From an uncultured Burkholderiales bacterium (GTDB lineage Bacteria > Pseudomonadota > Gammaproteobacteria > Burkholderiales > Burkholderiaceae_C): a stretch of DNA of 38,701 nt. The stretch spans positions 1 to 38,701 of the forward strand of contig CALAGS010000175.1 of the NCBI GenBank assembly GCA_937891665.1, given 5' to 3'. The notes beneath the pieces are model-generated. The model was given only the letters and a program-made list of their open reading frames with translations, was not told where the DNA came from and did not search any database. Each line of letters opens with the position of its first letter. Position 1 is the first letter of the stretch. The position numbers were made by a program, and so were the translations under genes. This document shows positions 16,302-24,266 of this stretch, one piece after another.

Positions 16302-17756
16302 ATGCACATGGGACAGAAATTGAAAATTGTCGGATGGCTCAGCGTAGGCGCTTTAGCAGGCGCCCTGACCACCATTTCGCTTCAAACCACGGCTCGAGGT
16401 GCCTTTGCACCCTTGCCGCTTGAAGAACTCCAGCAACTGGCCGCAGTTTTTGGCATGGTCAAAAGCGACTACGTCGAAACCGTCGATGAGAAAAAACTCA
16501 TCACCGAAGCCATCTCTGGCATGGTCTCTAGCCTTGACCCTCACTCTCAGTACTTTGACAAAAAAAGCTTCAAAGAATTCAGCGAAGGCACCTCCGGTCG
16601 CTTTGTGGGCGTCGGTATTGAGATTACCCAAGAAGAAGGCATCGTCAAAGTTGTATCGCCTATTGAAGGTTCGCCAGCCGACCGTGCTGGACTTAAAACC
16701 AATGACCTGATTACCAAAATTGACGACGCCTTTGTCAAAGGGTTGTCAATGAACGAGGCGGTTAAACGCATGCGCGGTGAACCCAATACCAAAGTGGTTC
16801 TTACCGTATTTCGCAAGGATGAAAGTCGTACCTTCACGCTCACCATCGTCCGTGAAGAAATTAAAACCCAGTCTGTCAAAGCCAAATTGATTGAACCAGG
16901 TTTCGGCTGGATTCGCGTGTCGCAGTTTCAAGAAAGAACGGTTGAAGATTTCTCCAAGAAGCTAGAGGACATGTACAAACAAGACCCGAACCTAAAAGGC
17001 TTGGTACTTGATTTACGCAACGACCCAGGTGGCTTACTTGATGCCTCCATTGCCTTGTCTGCAGCCTTCTTGCCCGATAACGTCACAGTGGTGTCCACCA
17101 ATGGCCAGCTTCCAGAGAGTAAATTTGTTTACAAGGCAGCCCCCCAGTTTTGGCGCCGCAGCGCTGATAACGACCCCATTCAGCGCCTGACGCAAAATAC
17201 CCAAGGGCAATTGAAAAAAATCCCCTTGGTGGTGTTAGTCAACGAAGGCTCCGCCTCAGCCAGTGAAATTGTGGCGGGTGCTTTGCAAGACCACAAGCGC
17301 GCCACCATCATGGGCAGTCAAACCTTTGGCAAAGGCTCGGTTCAAACAGTTCGCCAATTGGGTCCTGACACGGCCTTGAAACTCACCACAGCGCGCTATT
17401 ACACGCCCAACGGCAAGTCAATTCAAGCCAAAGGCATCTTGCCTGACGTCATGCTCGATGAAACCGAAAACGGCAATGTGTTTGCCGCACTGCGCACACG
17501 CGAAGCCGATTTAGAAAAGCATTTGGGCAACGGCCAAGAAGCTGAAAAGAAAAGTGAAGAGCGTCAAAAGGCACGCGAAGAAGCCATGAAGAAATTGGAA
17601 GCTGACGCCAAGAAACCAGAATCAGAAAGACGTCCACCCGAATTTGGATCTGCCAAAGACTTTCAACTGAACCAAGCCCTCAACCAACTGAAAGGCTTGC
17701 CCGTCAAAGTCAGTCCCACATTGGCTGAGCGAAAAGTAGAGAAAAAAGACAAGTAA
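16302..17756 (+). CDS. Carboxy-terminal processing protease, S41 family (CtpA-like)
   Basis: This periplasmic serine protease cleaves near C-termini of envelope proteins. The 484-residue product has an N-terminal membrane/signal segment (about 5-30), a short conserved region with SSLDPHSQYFD, a PDZ domain (about 98-188), and the S41 core. The catalytic pair, placed by the 25-residue spacing known for CtpB-type enzymes, is Ser319 in GSASASE and Lys344 in FGKGSVQ, with Gln348. A highly charged, lysine/glutamate-rich stretch near 405-455 is probably helical. Two ATGs are close (16302, 16308). GGAG lies 13 bases before the first, which is long. moeB follows six bases after the stop, so the two are likely one transcript. 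Confidence 0.93.
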   Translation: MHMGQKLKIVGWLSVGALAGALTTISLQTTARGAFAPLPLEELQQLAAVFGMVKSDYVETVDEKKLITEAISGMVSSLDPHSQYFDKKSFKEFSEGTSGRFVGVGIEITQEEGIVKVVSPIEGSPADRAGLKTNDLITKIDDAFVKGLSMNEAVKRMRGEPNTKVVLTVFRKDESRTFTLTIVREEIKTQSVKAKLIEPGFGWIRVSQFQERTVEDFSKKLEDMYKQDPNLKGLVLDLRNDPGGLLDASIALSAAFLPDNVTVVSTNGQLPESKFVYKAAPQFWRRSADNDPIQRLTQNTQGQLKKIPLVVLVNEGSASASEIVAGALQDHKRATIMGSQTFGKGSVQTVRQLGPDTALKLTTARYYTPNGKSIQAKGILPDVMLDETENGNVFAALRTREADLEKHLGNGQEAEKKSEERQKAREEAMKKLEADAKKPESERRPPEFGSAKDFQLNQALNQLKGLPVKVSPTLAERKVEKKDK

Positions 17757-17762
17757 TTCCCC

Positions 17763-18524
17763 ATGAGGGACGACCAGCTACTGCGTTATTCACGTCACAT
17801 TCTTCTAGATGAATGGGGCGTCGAGGGCCAAGAGCGCGTCTCTCAATCGCATGCGCTCATTGTTGGCGCAGGCGGCTTGGGTTCACCTGCGGCCCTTTAC
17901 TTGGCCAGTGCTGGTGTTGGGCATATCAGCCTGATCGATCATGACCATGTCGATGTCACCAACCTGCAACGGCAAATTGCCCATTCTCAAGCAAGTGTGG
18001 GCCAGCTCAAAGTCGCCTCGTTGCAGGCTGCCATGCAGGCCATCAATCCCGAGGTGCAAGTGAGTTGCTATTCGAAAAAAGCAGATGCTGCTTTGCTGGC
18101 TCTTTGCCTGCCCAGCGTCGATGTGGTGTTGGACTGCACCGATAATTTTGAAACACGTCAACTCATCAACCGAGCCTGTGCCCAGTACGCCAAGCCTTTG
18201 GTATCGGGCTCTGCTTTGCGCTTTGATGGCCAGGTGGCGGTGTACGACACACGCCAAGCCGATGCGCCCTGCTATGCCTGCGTGTTTCCTCCCACTCAAA
18301 GCTTTGAAGAAGAACGCTGCGCCACCCTGGGTGTGTTGGCACCCTTGGTGGGTGTGATCGGCAGCATGCAGGCCACCGAAGCCCTTAAATTATTAAGCGG
18401 CATGGGCAGCAGCCTTCAAGGCAAGCTCATGATGTTCAACGCACAGCACATGGAATGGCAAACCATGAGCACCGCCAGAAACTTGAAGTGCTCAGTGTGC
18501 AGTCCGTTTCGCGCTAAGTCATAG
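17763..18524 (+). CDS. moeB: MoeB/ThiF-family adenylyltransferase (E1-like)
   Basis: Such enzymes adenylate the C-terminal glycine of MoaD or ThiS for sulfur transfer in molybdopterin or thiamine synthesis. The 253-residue product starts RDDQLLRYSRHILLDEWG and has the nucleotide motif GAGGLGSPAALYLASAGVG (35-53), then IDHDHVDVTNLQRQ. Two zinc-binding CxxC pairs are intact: C170/C173 and C243/C246. Cys186 in CATLG is the usual conserved cysteine. No rhodanese domain is fused, so it is the short MoeB form. MoeB and ThiF cannot be separated with certainty here; no moa or thi gene lies nearby. It is six bases downstream of the protease gene. Confidence 0.88.
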   Translation: MRDDQLLRYSRHILLDEWGVEGQERVSQSHALIVGAGGLGSPAALYLASAGVGHISLIDHDHVDVTNLQRQIAHSQASVGQLKVASLQAAMQAINPEVQVSCYSKKADAALLALCLPSVDVVLDCTDNFETRQLINRACAQYAKPLVSGSALRFDGQVAVYDTRQADAPCYACVFPPTQSFEEERCATLGVLAPLVGVIGSMQATEALKLLSGMGSSLQGKLMMFNAQHMEWQTMSTARNLKCSVCSPFRAKS

Positions 18525-18566
18525 CCCTCCGCGCCACTCTAGGCCCATTGACACTATCATCACCGC

Positions 18567-20231
18567 ATGAAATCTCATCACGCTTGGTTCCCCTTCTTAA
18601 GATGGCCGCGCTTAACGCCTGCACTCTTTCGCCAAGAATGGGCCGCTGGCTTTTCTGTGGCCTTGCTCATGGTGCCGCAGTCGGTGGCTTACGCCGCATT
18701 GGCTGGCATGCCGCTGGTCACAGGTCTTTACGCAGCGCTTTTACCTGCCTTGGTAGGCGTGATGTGGGGCGGCTCTACGCGTCTGTCAATTGGCCCCTCT
18801 GCCCTTACTTGCATCCTAATTAGCGCTTCACTCACTGGCTTGGCTCAGCCCAGCAGTGCGCAATGGGTCAACTTGGCCATTTGGTTGGCATTGTTGGCAG
18901 GTACTTTGCAATTGCTCATGGGCGTGCTTCGTTATGGTTGGCTCCTGAACCTCATCAGCTCCCCCGTCATGATGGGTTTTACACAAGCGGCAGGCCTTTT
19001 GATCATGGCCTCGCAATTGCCTGCTCTCACAGGCTGGCAAACAGGCGGCTCTTTTCAATGGACCGATATCGGGTTTGGTGCAGCCAGTTTGGCAGCTTTG
19101 TTTTTGGCCAAAAAATGGGCGCCTCAATCTCCCAGCATCATGTGGGTGGTAGCAGCCAGTGCTGCCGTCAGTTATGTGATGGGTTATGCAGCCAATGGGG
19201 GCGCCGTGATTGGCGCTTTGCCAGCATCGCTGCCCAGTCTAGGCTTGCCGCAACTGCTTACTTTGGAAGAACTGATGTTTCTGGCTGGCCCTGCTGTATT
19301 GATTGCGTTGGTCAGTTTTTTAGAGGCCGCGTCTTGTGCCAAAACAGAGAACCAAAAAGAAGGCACAGTCTGGCAAGAGAACCAAGACTTGATGGGGCAA
19401 GGATTGGCCAAAATTGTGTCAGGTTTAAGTGGTAGTTTCGCCACCAGCACATCGTTCTCAAGGTCTGCCATCAATTTAGCTTCGGGCGCCAAAACAGGTT
19501 GGGCTGTTGTAGGCACCACATTCTTTGTGCTACTGGCTGTCTTCGCATCACCAGCGCTTTTTCACGTGCCGCGTGCCGTGTTAGCCGCCGTTGTGATCTT
19601 GGCGGTATCCAGCCTCATTCAACCCATGGCCTTTGTCAAGTTGTGGCGCATTGCTCGCATTGAGGCCATGACAGCAGGCATGACTTTTGGCATCACACTG
19701 CTCAGCGCGCCGCGCATTTATTGGGGCGTGCTGGCGGGTGTTCTCTTGGGCTTGAGCCACTTTTTGTACACCCGCTTGCACCCTCGCATCATTGAAGTCG
19801 GCTTGCATGAAGACGGTAGTTTGCGAGATCGTCATTTGTGGCACTTGCCACCCCTTGCCGCCAATGTGTTTGCCATTCGAATGGATGCAGAATTGGACTT
19901 TGCTGCTGCCAGCAGCTTTGAAAAATACATCACAGAACAACTAAGCGATCAAGCTCAGATTGAGCATGTGTGTTTGTTTGCACAACCCATCAACCGCATC
20001 GATGCGACAGGGGTTGAAACACTTCAGCAACTGAGCCATTATTTACAGCGAAGGGGCATTCAACTCCACATCAGTGGTATCAAGCTGCCAGTTGAAAATG
20101 CCCTCAAATTGGCAGGTGAGTTGGGGCTTGAAAGTCAAGTGATTTTGTACCGAACTGACATTGAGGCCCTTCATGCTTTGAGGGCACTCACAATCCAACC
20201 CTCTAAGGCGTCAAACTCAGGCAAACCATAA
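18567..20231 (+). CDS. SulP/SLC26-family anion transporter with C-terminal STAS domain (second copy)
   Basis: This is a second SulP-type inner-membrane transporter in the window. The 554-residue product has the family start region MVPQSVAYAALAGMPLVTGLYAALLPALVG followed by GPSAL, roughly 11-13 hydrophobic helices to about residue 410, then a STAS domain (about 440-540) with the NRIDATGVETLQQL loop. It shares architecture with the copy at 10252-11922, but the N-terminal and STAS sequences differ clearly, so it is not a recent duplicate. This copy has the classic PQSVAYA motif of sulfate permeases. Substrate is not determined. It is 42 bases after moeB. Its 3' end overlaps the opposite-strand DUF429 gene by 61 bases. 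Confidence 0.88.
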   Translation: MKSHHAWFPFLRWPRLTPALFRQEWAAGFSVALLMVPQSVAYAALAGMPLVTGLYAALLPALVGVMWGGSTRLSIGPSALTCILISASLTGLAQPSSAQWVNLAIWLALLAGTLQLLMGVLRYGWLLNLISSPVMMGFTQAAGLLIMASQLPALTGWQTGGSFQWTDIGFGAASLAALFLAKKWAPQSPSIMWVVAASAAVSYVMGYAANGGAVIGALPASLPSLGLPQLLTLEELMFLAGPAVLIALVSFLEAASCAKTENQKEGTVWQENQDLMGQGLAKIVSGLSGSFATSTSFSRSAINLASGAKTGWAVVGTTFFVLLAVFASPALFHVPRAVLAAVVILAVSSLIQPMAFVKLWRIARIEAMTAGMTFGITLLSAPRIYWGVLAGVLLGLSHFLYTRLHPRIIEVGLHEDGSLRDRHLWHLPPLAANVFAIRMDAELDFAAASSFEKYITEQLSDQAQIEHVCLFAQPINRIDATGVETLQQLSHYLQRRGIQLHISGIKLPVENALKLAGELGLESQVILYRTDIEALHALRALTIQPSKASNSGKP

Positions 20232-21022
20232 GGGCCACTTGCCGTACCTTTTTCCTGTTGTTGAAGGGCCCATGCTGCTTGCACCATGCACAGCACCGCA
20301 TCTAAAGAATCGCCGGAACCATCAAGCAACAGGCTGTCGTGTTGTGCAGCGCTGAGTTTCAAACGCAAGCCCAATCGGGTTTGCCCTAAATCAAGGGCAT
20401 GGAGAATGTCTTTGCGGGCCAACCACCTGTCTGGGGTTTGTTTGGCTTTGTCATCGCTTTTGTAACTGCGATGCTTCACAATTTCTCTGGCCAGTAAGCC
20501 CGGATAGGCCTCTAGTGCCACGCGGTCAGCACGGCCTTCGCACATGCCAGGCAAAGTCCATTGGGCAGCACGCAACAAGGGAACGCCCGCATGCATCATC
20601 CATGCAACCGGTGGATTCACCCATTTCATGGAGGGGCTAGAGCCAGCAGGCAAGTCAGTTGCACGGTGCGCGAACTTGGCGCCTGCGGGCCTGCTGTCAC
20701 AAAATTGTTTGAAAAATTGGCGCAAATCTTCGCGTGAATAACTCGCATAGAGGGTCATGGCCTCTGGCCATGTCATTGGCCATTGCATGTATTCAACCCA
20801 TTCGCGAGGCAAGCCAAACGGCAAGTCAAATCCGCCCACACACTTCACTTCTGAAGGAATTGGTTTTTTTAAAAAAACTTGGAAAGCATCAAGGGATTCA
20901 AATTTTTCCAAACGCTCTAACTTGACAACCCCACTTTGCATGCCACCAAGCGCCACCACAATGGGCTTGCGCTTGTGAGGGCTGCTGGAAAAGTCGCAGC
21001 CGATTAAACAAACATCAAGCAC
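20171..21022 (-). CDS. DUF429 family protein
   Basis: The product has about 283 residues and resembles DUF429, a family with a predicted RNase H-like fold and no settled function. Visible landmarks are an N-terminal LIGCDFSSSPHKRKPIVVALG strand carrying the first acidic residue, GGFDLPFGLPREWVEY, a central ALEAYPGLLAREIV, DGSGDSLDAVLC with two acidic residues, and the C-terminal YGLPEFDALEGWIVSA. These fit a nuclease-like acidic active site, but activity is inference. The start is uncertain; GTG at 21022 overlaps the BLUF gene stop by eight bases and fits the family start, while the frame stays open to 21109. The overlap suggests coupling with the BLUF gene. Confidence 0.75.
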   Translation of the reverse strand: MLDVCLIGCDFSSSPHKRKPIVVALGGMQSGVVKLERLEKFESLDAFQVFLKKPIPSEVKCVGGFDLPFGLPREWVEYMQWPMTWPEAMTLYASYSREDLRQFFKQFCDSRPAGAKFAHRATDLPAGSSPSMKWVNPPVAWMMHAGVPLLRAAQWTLPGMCEGRADRVALEAYPGLLAREIVKHRSYKSDDKAKQTPDRWLARKDILHALDLGQTRLGLRLKLSAAQHDSLLLDGSGDSLDAVLCMVQAAWALQQQEKGTASGPYGLPEFDALEGWIVSALKA

Positions 21023-21437
21023 GTCCAATGATGGAAGCTGTGGCCATGAGTTCTTCGAGCAAAGCCAAAGACACCACACCCGATACGCTGTAAGGATCAA
21101 GCACGGCACGCTCGGAGTATTTCAGCAAGATGCTGGTATTGACACGAGACACATCGACTTGGCCCATGGTCCATCCACTGAAACGGCGCTGCAAAATTTC
21201 TTCGTAGTGCAAAAGCACAACTTCCTTGTGACGTGCGTCTTTTTGAATGTGGCCATACAGTTCGCTGACAGCTTGACGCCCGCCTTCGATGGCCTGTAAA
21301 AAAATATCACCGCTGTAAACCAAAATACCGGTAATGCCTGTGCTGGGGTTGAATTGTCTGGATTGCGCCAAAATAGATTCAATGACATCGGGCTGGGGAT
21401 CTACCACGCGGCTGGCATAAAGTAATCGAACCAACAT
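21015..21437 (-). CDS. BLUF-domain blue-light sensor protein
   Basis: BLUF domains bind FAD and sense blue light. The 140-residue product is one BLUF domain (about 1-95) plus a short helical C-terminal cap, with no output domain. The key flavin-pocket residues are all present: Tyr7 (LLYASR), Asn30 (FNPSTGITG), Gln48 (FLQAIEG), and Trp89 and Met91 (GWTMG). It should therefore be photoactive. Short BLUF proteins act by binding partners. It starts two bases after the folE stop, with AAAGG inside the last folE codons as ribosome site, so it is translationally linked to folE. The DUF429 gene overlaps its 3' end. The partner is unknown; FolE and the DUF429 protein are candidates by position only. 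Confidence 0.93.
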   Translation of the reverse strand: MLVRLLYASRVVDPQPDVIESILAQSRQFNPSTGITGILVYSGDIFLQAIEGGRQAVSELYGHIQKDARHKEVVLLHYEEILQRRFSGWTMGQVDVSRVNTSILLKYSERAVLDPYSVSGVVSLALLEELMATASIIGRA

Positions 21438-21439
21438 GA

Positions 21440-22153
21440 TCAGGCCTTTCTAGGAATTAACGCCAAGAACTCGCGGCGCAAGTTAGCATCTTTTAAGAAC
21501 ACACCGCGCATCACGGAGTTGATCATTTTGCTGTCCATGTCTTTGACACCGCGCCAGCCCATGCAAAAATGACTGGCTTCCATGACAATGGCCAAACCAT
21601 CGGGTTGTGTTTTACGCTGAATCAAATCGGCCAACTGCACAACTGCTTCTTCTTGAATTTGGGGCCGCCCCATGATCCATTCGGCAAGCCGAGCATATTT
21701 GGAAAGACCAATGACGTTGGTGTGCTCATTGGGCAAGACACCAATCCAAATTTGACCAATCACTGGGCACAGGTGGTGGCTGCAAGCACTGCGCACCGTG
21801 ATAGGGCCCACAATCATGAGTTCATTGAGGTGCTCGGCGTTGGGAAATTCTGTGACTTCGGGGCTTTCTGTGTAGCGGCCTTTGAAGACTTCCTTCAAAT
21901 ACATTTTGGCCACACGCCTTGCCGTGTCTTGGGTGTTGTGATCGTTTTCTGTATCGATCACCATGCTGTCCAAAACGGTTTGCATTTTCTCAGTTACTTC
22001 GTCAAGTAAGTGATCAATTTCACCGGGCTGAATAAATTCAGCAATGTTGTCGTTGGCATGGAAGCGTTTGCGGGCTGCCAAGACACGCTCGCGAATTTTC
22101 ACGGAAACAGGCGTTCCGATATCTTCAGAGGGCAGGTTGTCGGGAGCATTCAT
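21440..22153 (-). CDS. folE: GTP cyclohydrolase I
   Basis: FolE converts GTP to 7,8-dihydroneopterin triphosphate, the first step of folate and pterin synthesis. From ATG at 22153 the product has 237 residues. The zinc ligands map to C124 and H127 (in CSHHLC) and C197 (in HFCMGWRG). NVIGLSKYARLAEWIMGRPQIQE matches the family core. The variant SACSHHLCPVIGQIWIGVLP differs from the E. coli CEHHF type, which suggests a distinct FolE subgroup. An ATG at 22159 and a TTG at 22177 are alternative starts; no strong Shine-Dalgarno sequence decides. It is directly followed by a BLUF gene, and NudB, the next folate enzyme, is encoded three genes upstream. Confidence 0.93.
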   Translation of the reverse strand: MNAPDNLPSEDIGTPVSVKIRERVLAARKRFHANDNIAEFIQPGEIDHLLDEVTEKMQTVLDSMVIDTENDHNTQDTARRVAKMYLKEVFKGRYTESPEVTEFPNAEHLNELMIVGPITVRSACSHHLCPVIGQIWIGVLPNEHTNVIGLSKYARLAEWIMGRPQIQEEAVVQLADLIQRKTQPDGLAIVMEASHFCMGWRGVKDMDSKMINSVMRGVFLKDANLRREFLALIPRKA

Positions 22154-22214
22154 AAGCATCTGATGAAGAAATGTCAAAGCCAGATCCTACCAGTGATTGA
22201 AGCCACTTTACAGC

Positions 22215-22233
22215 ATATGGGCATGTGCCATAT
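22215..22233. repeat. Imperfect inverted repeat upstream of folE
   Basis: ATATGGGCA and TGCCATAT flank a 2-base centre, with one extra G in the left arm. It lies in the 95-base spacer between the cls-like gene and folE, about 60-80 bases before the folE ATG. No U run follows, so an operator or leader stem is more likely than a terminator. Confidence 0.42.
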
Positions 22234-22248
22234 CTGCACACCCCTTGA

Positions 22249-23478
22249 TCAATATCGGTGGCCAGTCAGCCAAATAGCAAATCGCATTAAGCCAAATGCA
22301 ACCCAGTCCAAACCTCTTTGAAATTGAGAGCGTTGAAGCAAGGTCTGGGGCATGATTCGTTGGCTTTTGAAGGTCATGGCCTGTTCTAGGCCCTCGTTCA
22401 AGCGTTTAGCAAAGTAAGCATCGGCAACCACCACATTGGCCTCCCTGGCCAACAGCAAACTGAAGGGATCCAAGTTCGATGAGCCTACGGTGGCCCATGG
22501 TCTTTCATGGCTGGCATCAATGACCGCCACCTTGGCGTGCAGAAAGCTTTCGGCGTATTCGTAAATTTCAACACCCGCCTCCAAGAGTTGCCGGTACACA
22601 GGTCGCGCCGCATGGTATTGCATGAAGTATTCATAGCGTCCTTGCAACAGCAAGCGCACGCGGACACCTCTCTGAGCAGCATGAATAAGGGCTTGCCGCA
22701 ATTTGCGCCCCGGTAAAAAATATGCGTTAGCAATCACGATCTCATGGCGCGCCAAGCCAATGGCACGTCGATATGCTTTTTCAATTTGGCCGCGATTGAG
22801 TAAATTGTCACGCAGAAGCAAGCCCGCACGTGCCACCCAAGTGTCGCCCTGTGCGTGCTGTGCATCGTGAATCCAAGGCAAATGCAAGCCTGCCGCCATG
22901 AATGCGCTATAAGCCTCTGGGAAATTTTGCTGCCTCACGTTTCGCACTGCTTGCATGCGCCACCACAATTGCGTCGCAGTCTCTTGAACTTGTTGCACCA
23001 ACGCACCTTTTGCGCAGACGGCGTAATCCAATCGGGGGGATTTTAAGGCGCCGTGTTTTGGATCGTGCAAGTCATCCAAGATGTTGATGCCGCCACAAAA
23101 AGCCAAATGACCATCAATCACACACAGCTTGCGGTGCAACCTGCGCCACCGACTTGGAATGAGAAGGCCCATTGCGCCCAAGGGCGAATAAACTCGCCAC
23201 TCTACGCCGGCCTGATCAAACCGCACCCGCCAGTCTTCGCTAAGTTTGGGTGTGCCCACACCATCGACCACCACCCACACACGAACACCACGGCGACCTG
23301 CCCGCTCTAAGGCTGCGGCCACTTGGGCGCCATCACCATGAAAATCAAAAATGTACGTCTCAAGTTGGACGTGCGACCTCGCCGCTTCCAATGCCCGAAT
23401 CAATTCTGGGAAAAACTCTGCGCCGCCCTTGAGCAACTTAATGTGGTGACCATCGCGCAGAATAGAATGACTTTTCAT
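22249..23478 (-). CDS. clsB: Phospholipase D-family cardiolipin synthase-like protein (ClsB-type)
   Basis: These enzymes make cardiolipin or related anionic lipids by phosphatidyl transfer at the inner membrane. The 409-residue product has two HKD motifs: H115, K117, D122 (HRKLCVIDGHLAFCGG) and H314, K316, D321 (HAKVAVIDASHERPWATVGSSNLDP). No N-terminal membrane helices are visible, and length matches ClsB more than ClsA. The C-terminus has a hydrophobic/basic stretch. Its ATG overlaps the stop codon of the endonuclease/phosphatase-family gene (ATGA). The same pairing of a YbhP-like and a ClsB-like gene occurs in E. coli (ybhP-clsB), which supports the call. Confidence 0.87.
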   Translation of the reverse strand: MKSHSILRDGHHIKLLKGGAEFFPELIRALEAARSHVQLETYIFDFHGDGAQVAAALERAGRRGVRVWVVVDGVGTPKLSEDWRVRFDQAGVEWRVYSPLGAMGLLIPSRWRRLHRKLCVIDGHLAFCGGINILDDLHDPKHGALKSPRLDYAVCAKGALVQQVQETATQLWWRMQAVRNVRQQNFPEAYSAFMAAGLHLPWIHDAQHAQGDTWVARAGLLLRDNLLNRGQIEKAYRRAIGLARHEIVIANAYFLPGRKLRQALIHAAQRGVRVRLLLQGRYEYFMQYHAARPVYRQLLEAGVEIYEYAESFLHAKVAVIDASHERPWATVGSSNLDPFSLLLAREANVVVADAYFAKRLNEGLEQAMTFKSQRIMPQTLLQRSQFQRGLDWVAFGLMRFAIWLTGHRY

Positions 23479-24266
23479 AAATCAAACTGCGCCACCAAAG
23501 GCAAATGATCAGACATGCGTCGCCAGATTTTGCCGTGTGGCACCATTTGACTGACAGGCGTTAAGCCTTTGGCATAAACATGGTCGAGTTGAGCGATGGG
23601 CAACCGAGACGGATATGTGGGCTGCTTAACACCTTCGAACTCATTCAAATGTTGGTTGCGCATCATGTTGGTAATGCGCGTTCCCCAGTCATTGAAATCA
23701 CCCGCCACCAGCAAGGGGGCGTCGACAGGAACCTCGCGCTCGATGTAACGTTGCAACTTCCCAATTTGACGCACTCTGCTGGCCGGAATTAAGCCTAAAT
23801 GCAGCACAATCACATGCACATTCAGCGGCAAGCGGCCCTCAGATTGAGTCGTTAGTTCAGACTTCAACCGCTCCTCTCCCACCTGAATTTCAACATGCAA
23901 CAGACCGCGCTGCTCAAACCGGTGGTCTGAAATGTCGAAATGACGATGCGACATGACAGGCCAGCGCGACAGCAACGCATTGCCATGTTCACCATGCCGC
24001 GTGAAAGCGTTGGTTTTGTAAATAGACTCATAGCCAGGCGGGGCTAAAAACTCTGCCTGCGGCAGCTCTGGCCAATGCCTGAAGTATTTTTCTTCGCGTC
24101 GATGCACTTTTCGCACCTCTTGCAAACACACAATGTCCGCATCCAACTGCTCAATGGCCAAACCTAAATTGTGAATTTCTAATCGACGTGCAGGGCCGAA
24201 ACCTTGCACACCTTTGTGAATGTTGTAAGTAGCTACTTTTAAAAAAGCAGACTTTTCTGTTTTCAT
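23475..24266 (-). CDS. Endonuclease/exonuclease/phosphatase family protein (YbhP-like)
   Basis: The 263-residue product belongs to the DNase I-like metal-dependent fold that includes phosphodiesterases acting on DNA, lipids or phosphoinositides. Motifs seen: KVATYNIHKG near the start, ADIVCLQEV with the metal-binding glutamate, HGNALLSRWPV, GDFNDWG, and the terminal SDHLPLVAQF with the catalytic histidine. I chose ATG at 24266, which overlaps the nudB stop (ATGA); the frame opens to 24473 only because of nudB sequence. Its own stop overlaps the clsB start. The link to a cardiolipin synthase suggests a role near lipids, but the substrate is unknown. Confidence 0.85.
   Translation of the reverse strand: MKTEKSAFLKVATYNIHKGVQGFGPARRLEIHNLGLAIEQLDADIVCLQEVRKVHRREEKYFRHWPELPQAEFLAPPGYESIYKTNAFTRHGEHGNALLSRWPVMSHRHFDISDHRFEQRGLLHVEIQVGEERLKSELTTQSEGRLPLNVHVIVLHLGLIPASRVRQIGKLQRYIEREVPVDAPLLVAGDFNDWGTRITNMMRNQHLNEFEGVKQPTYPSRLPIAQLDHVYAKGLTPVSQMVPHGKIWRRMSDHLPLVAQFDL

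Noticed and set aside
18549..18554. Perfect TTGACA before the second SulP gene
   Set aside because: It lies 12 bases before the ATG, so a matching -10 would be inside the gene and no suitable one is there.
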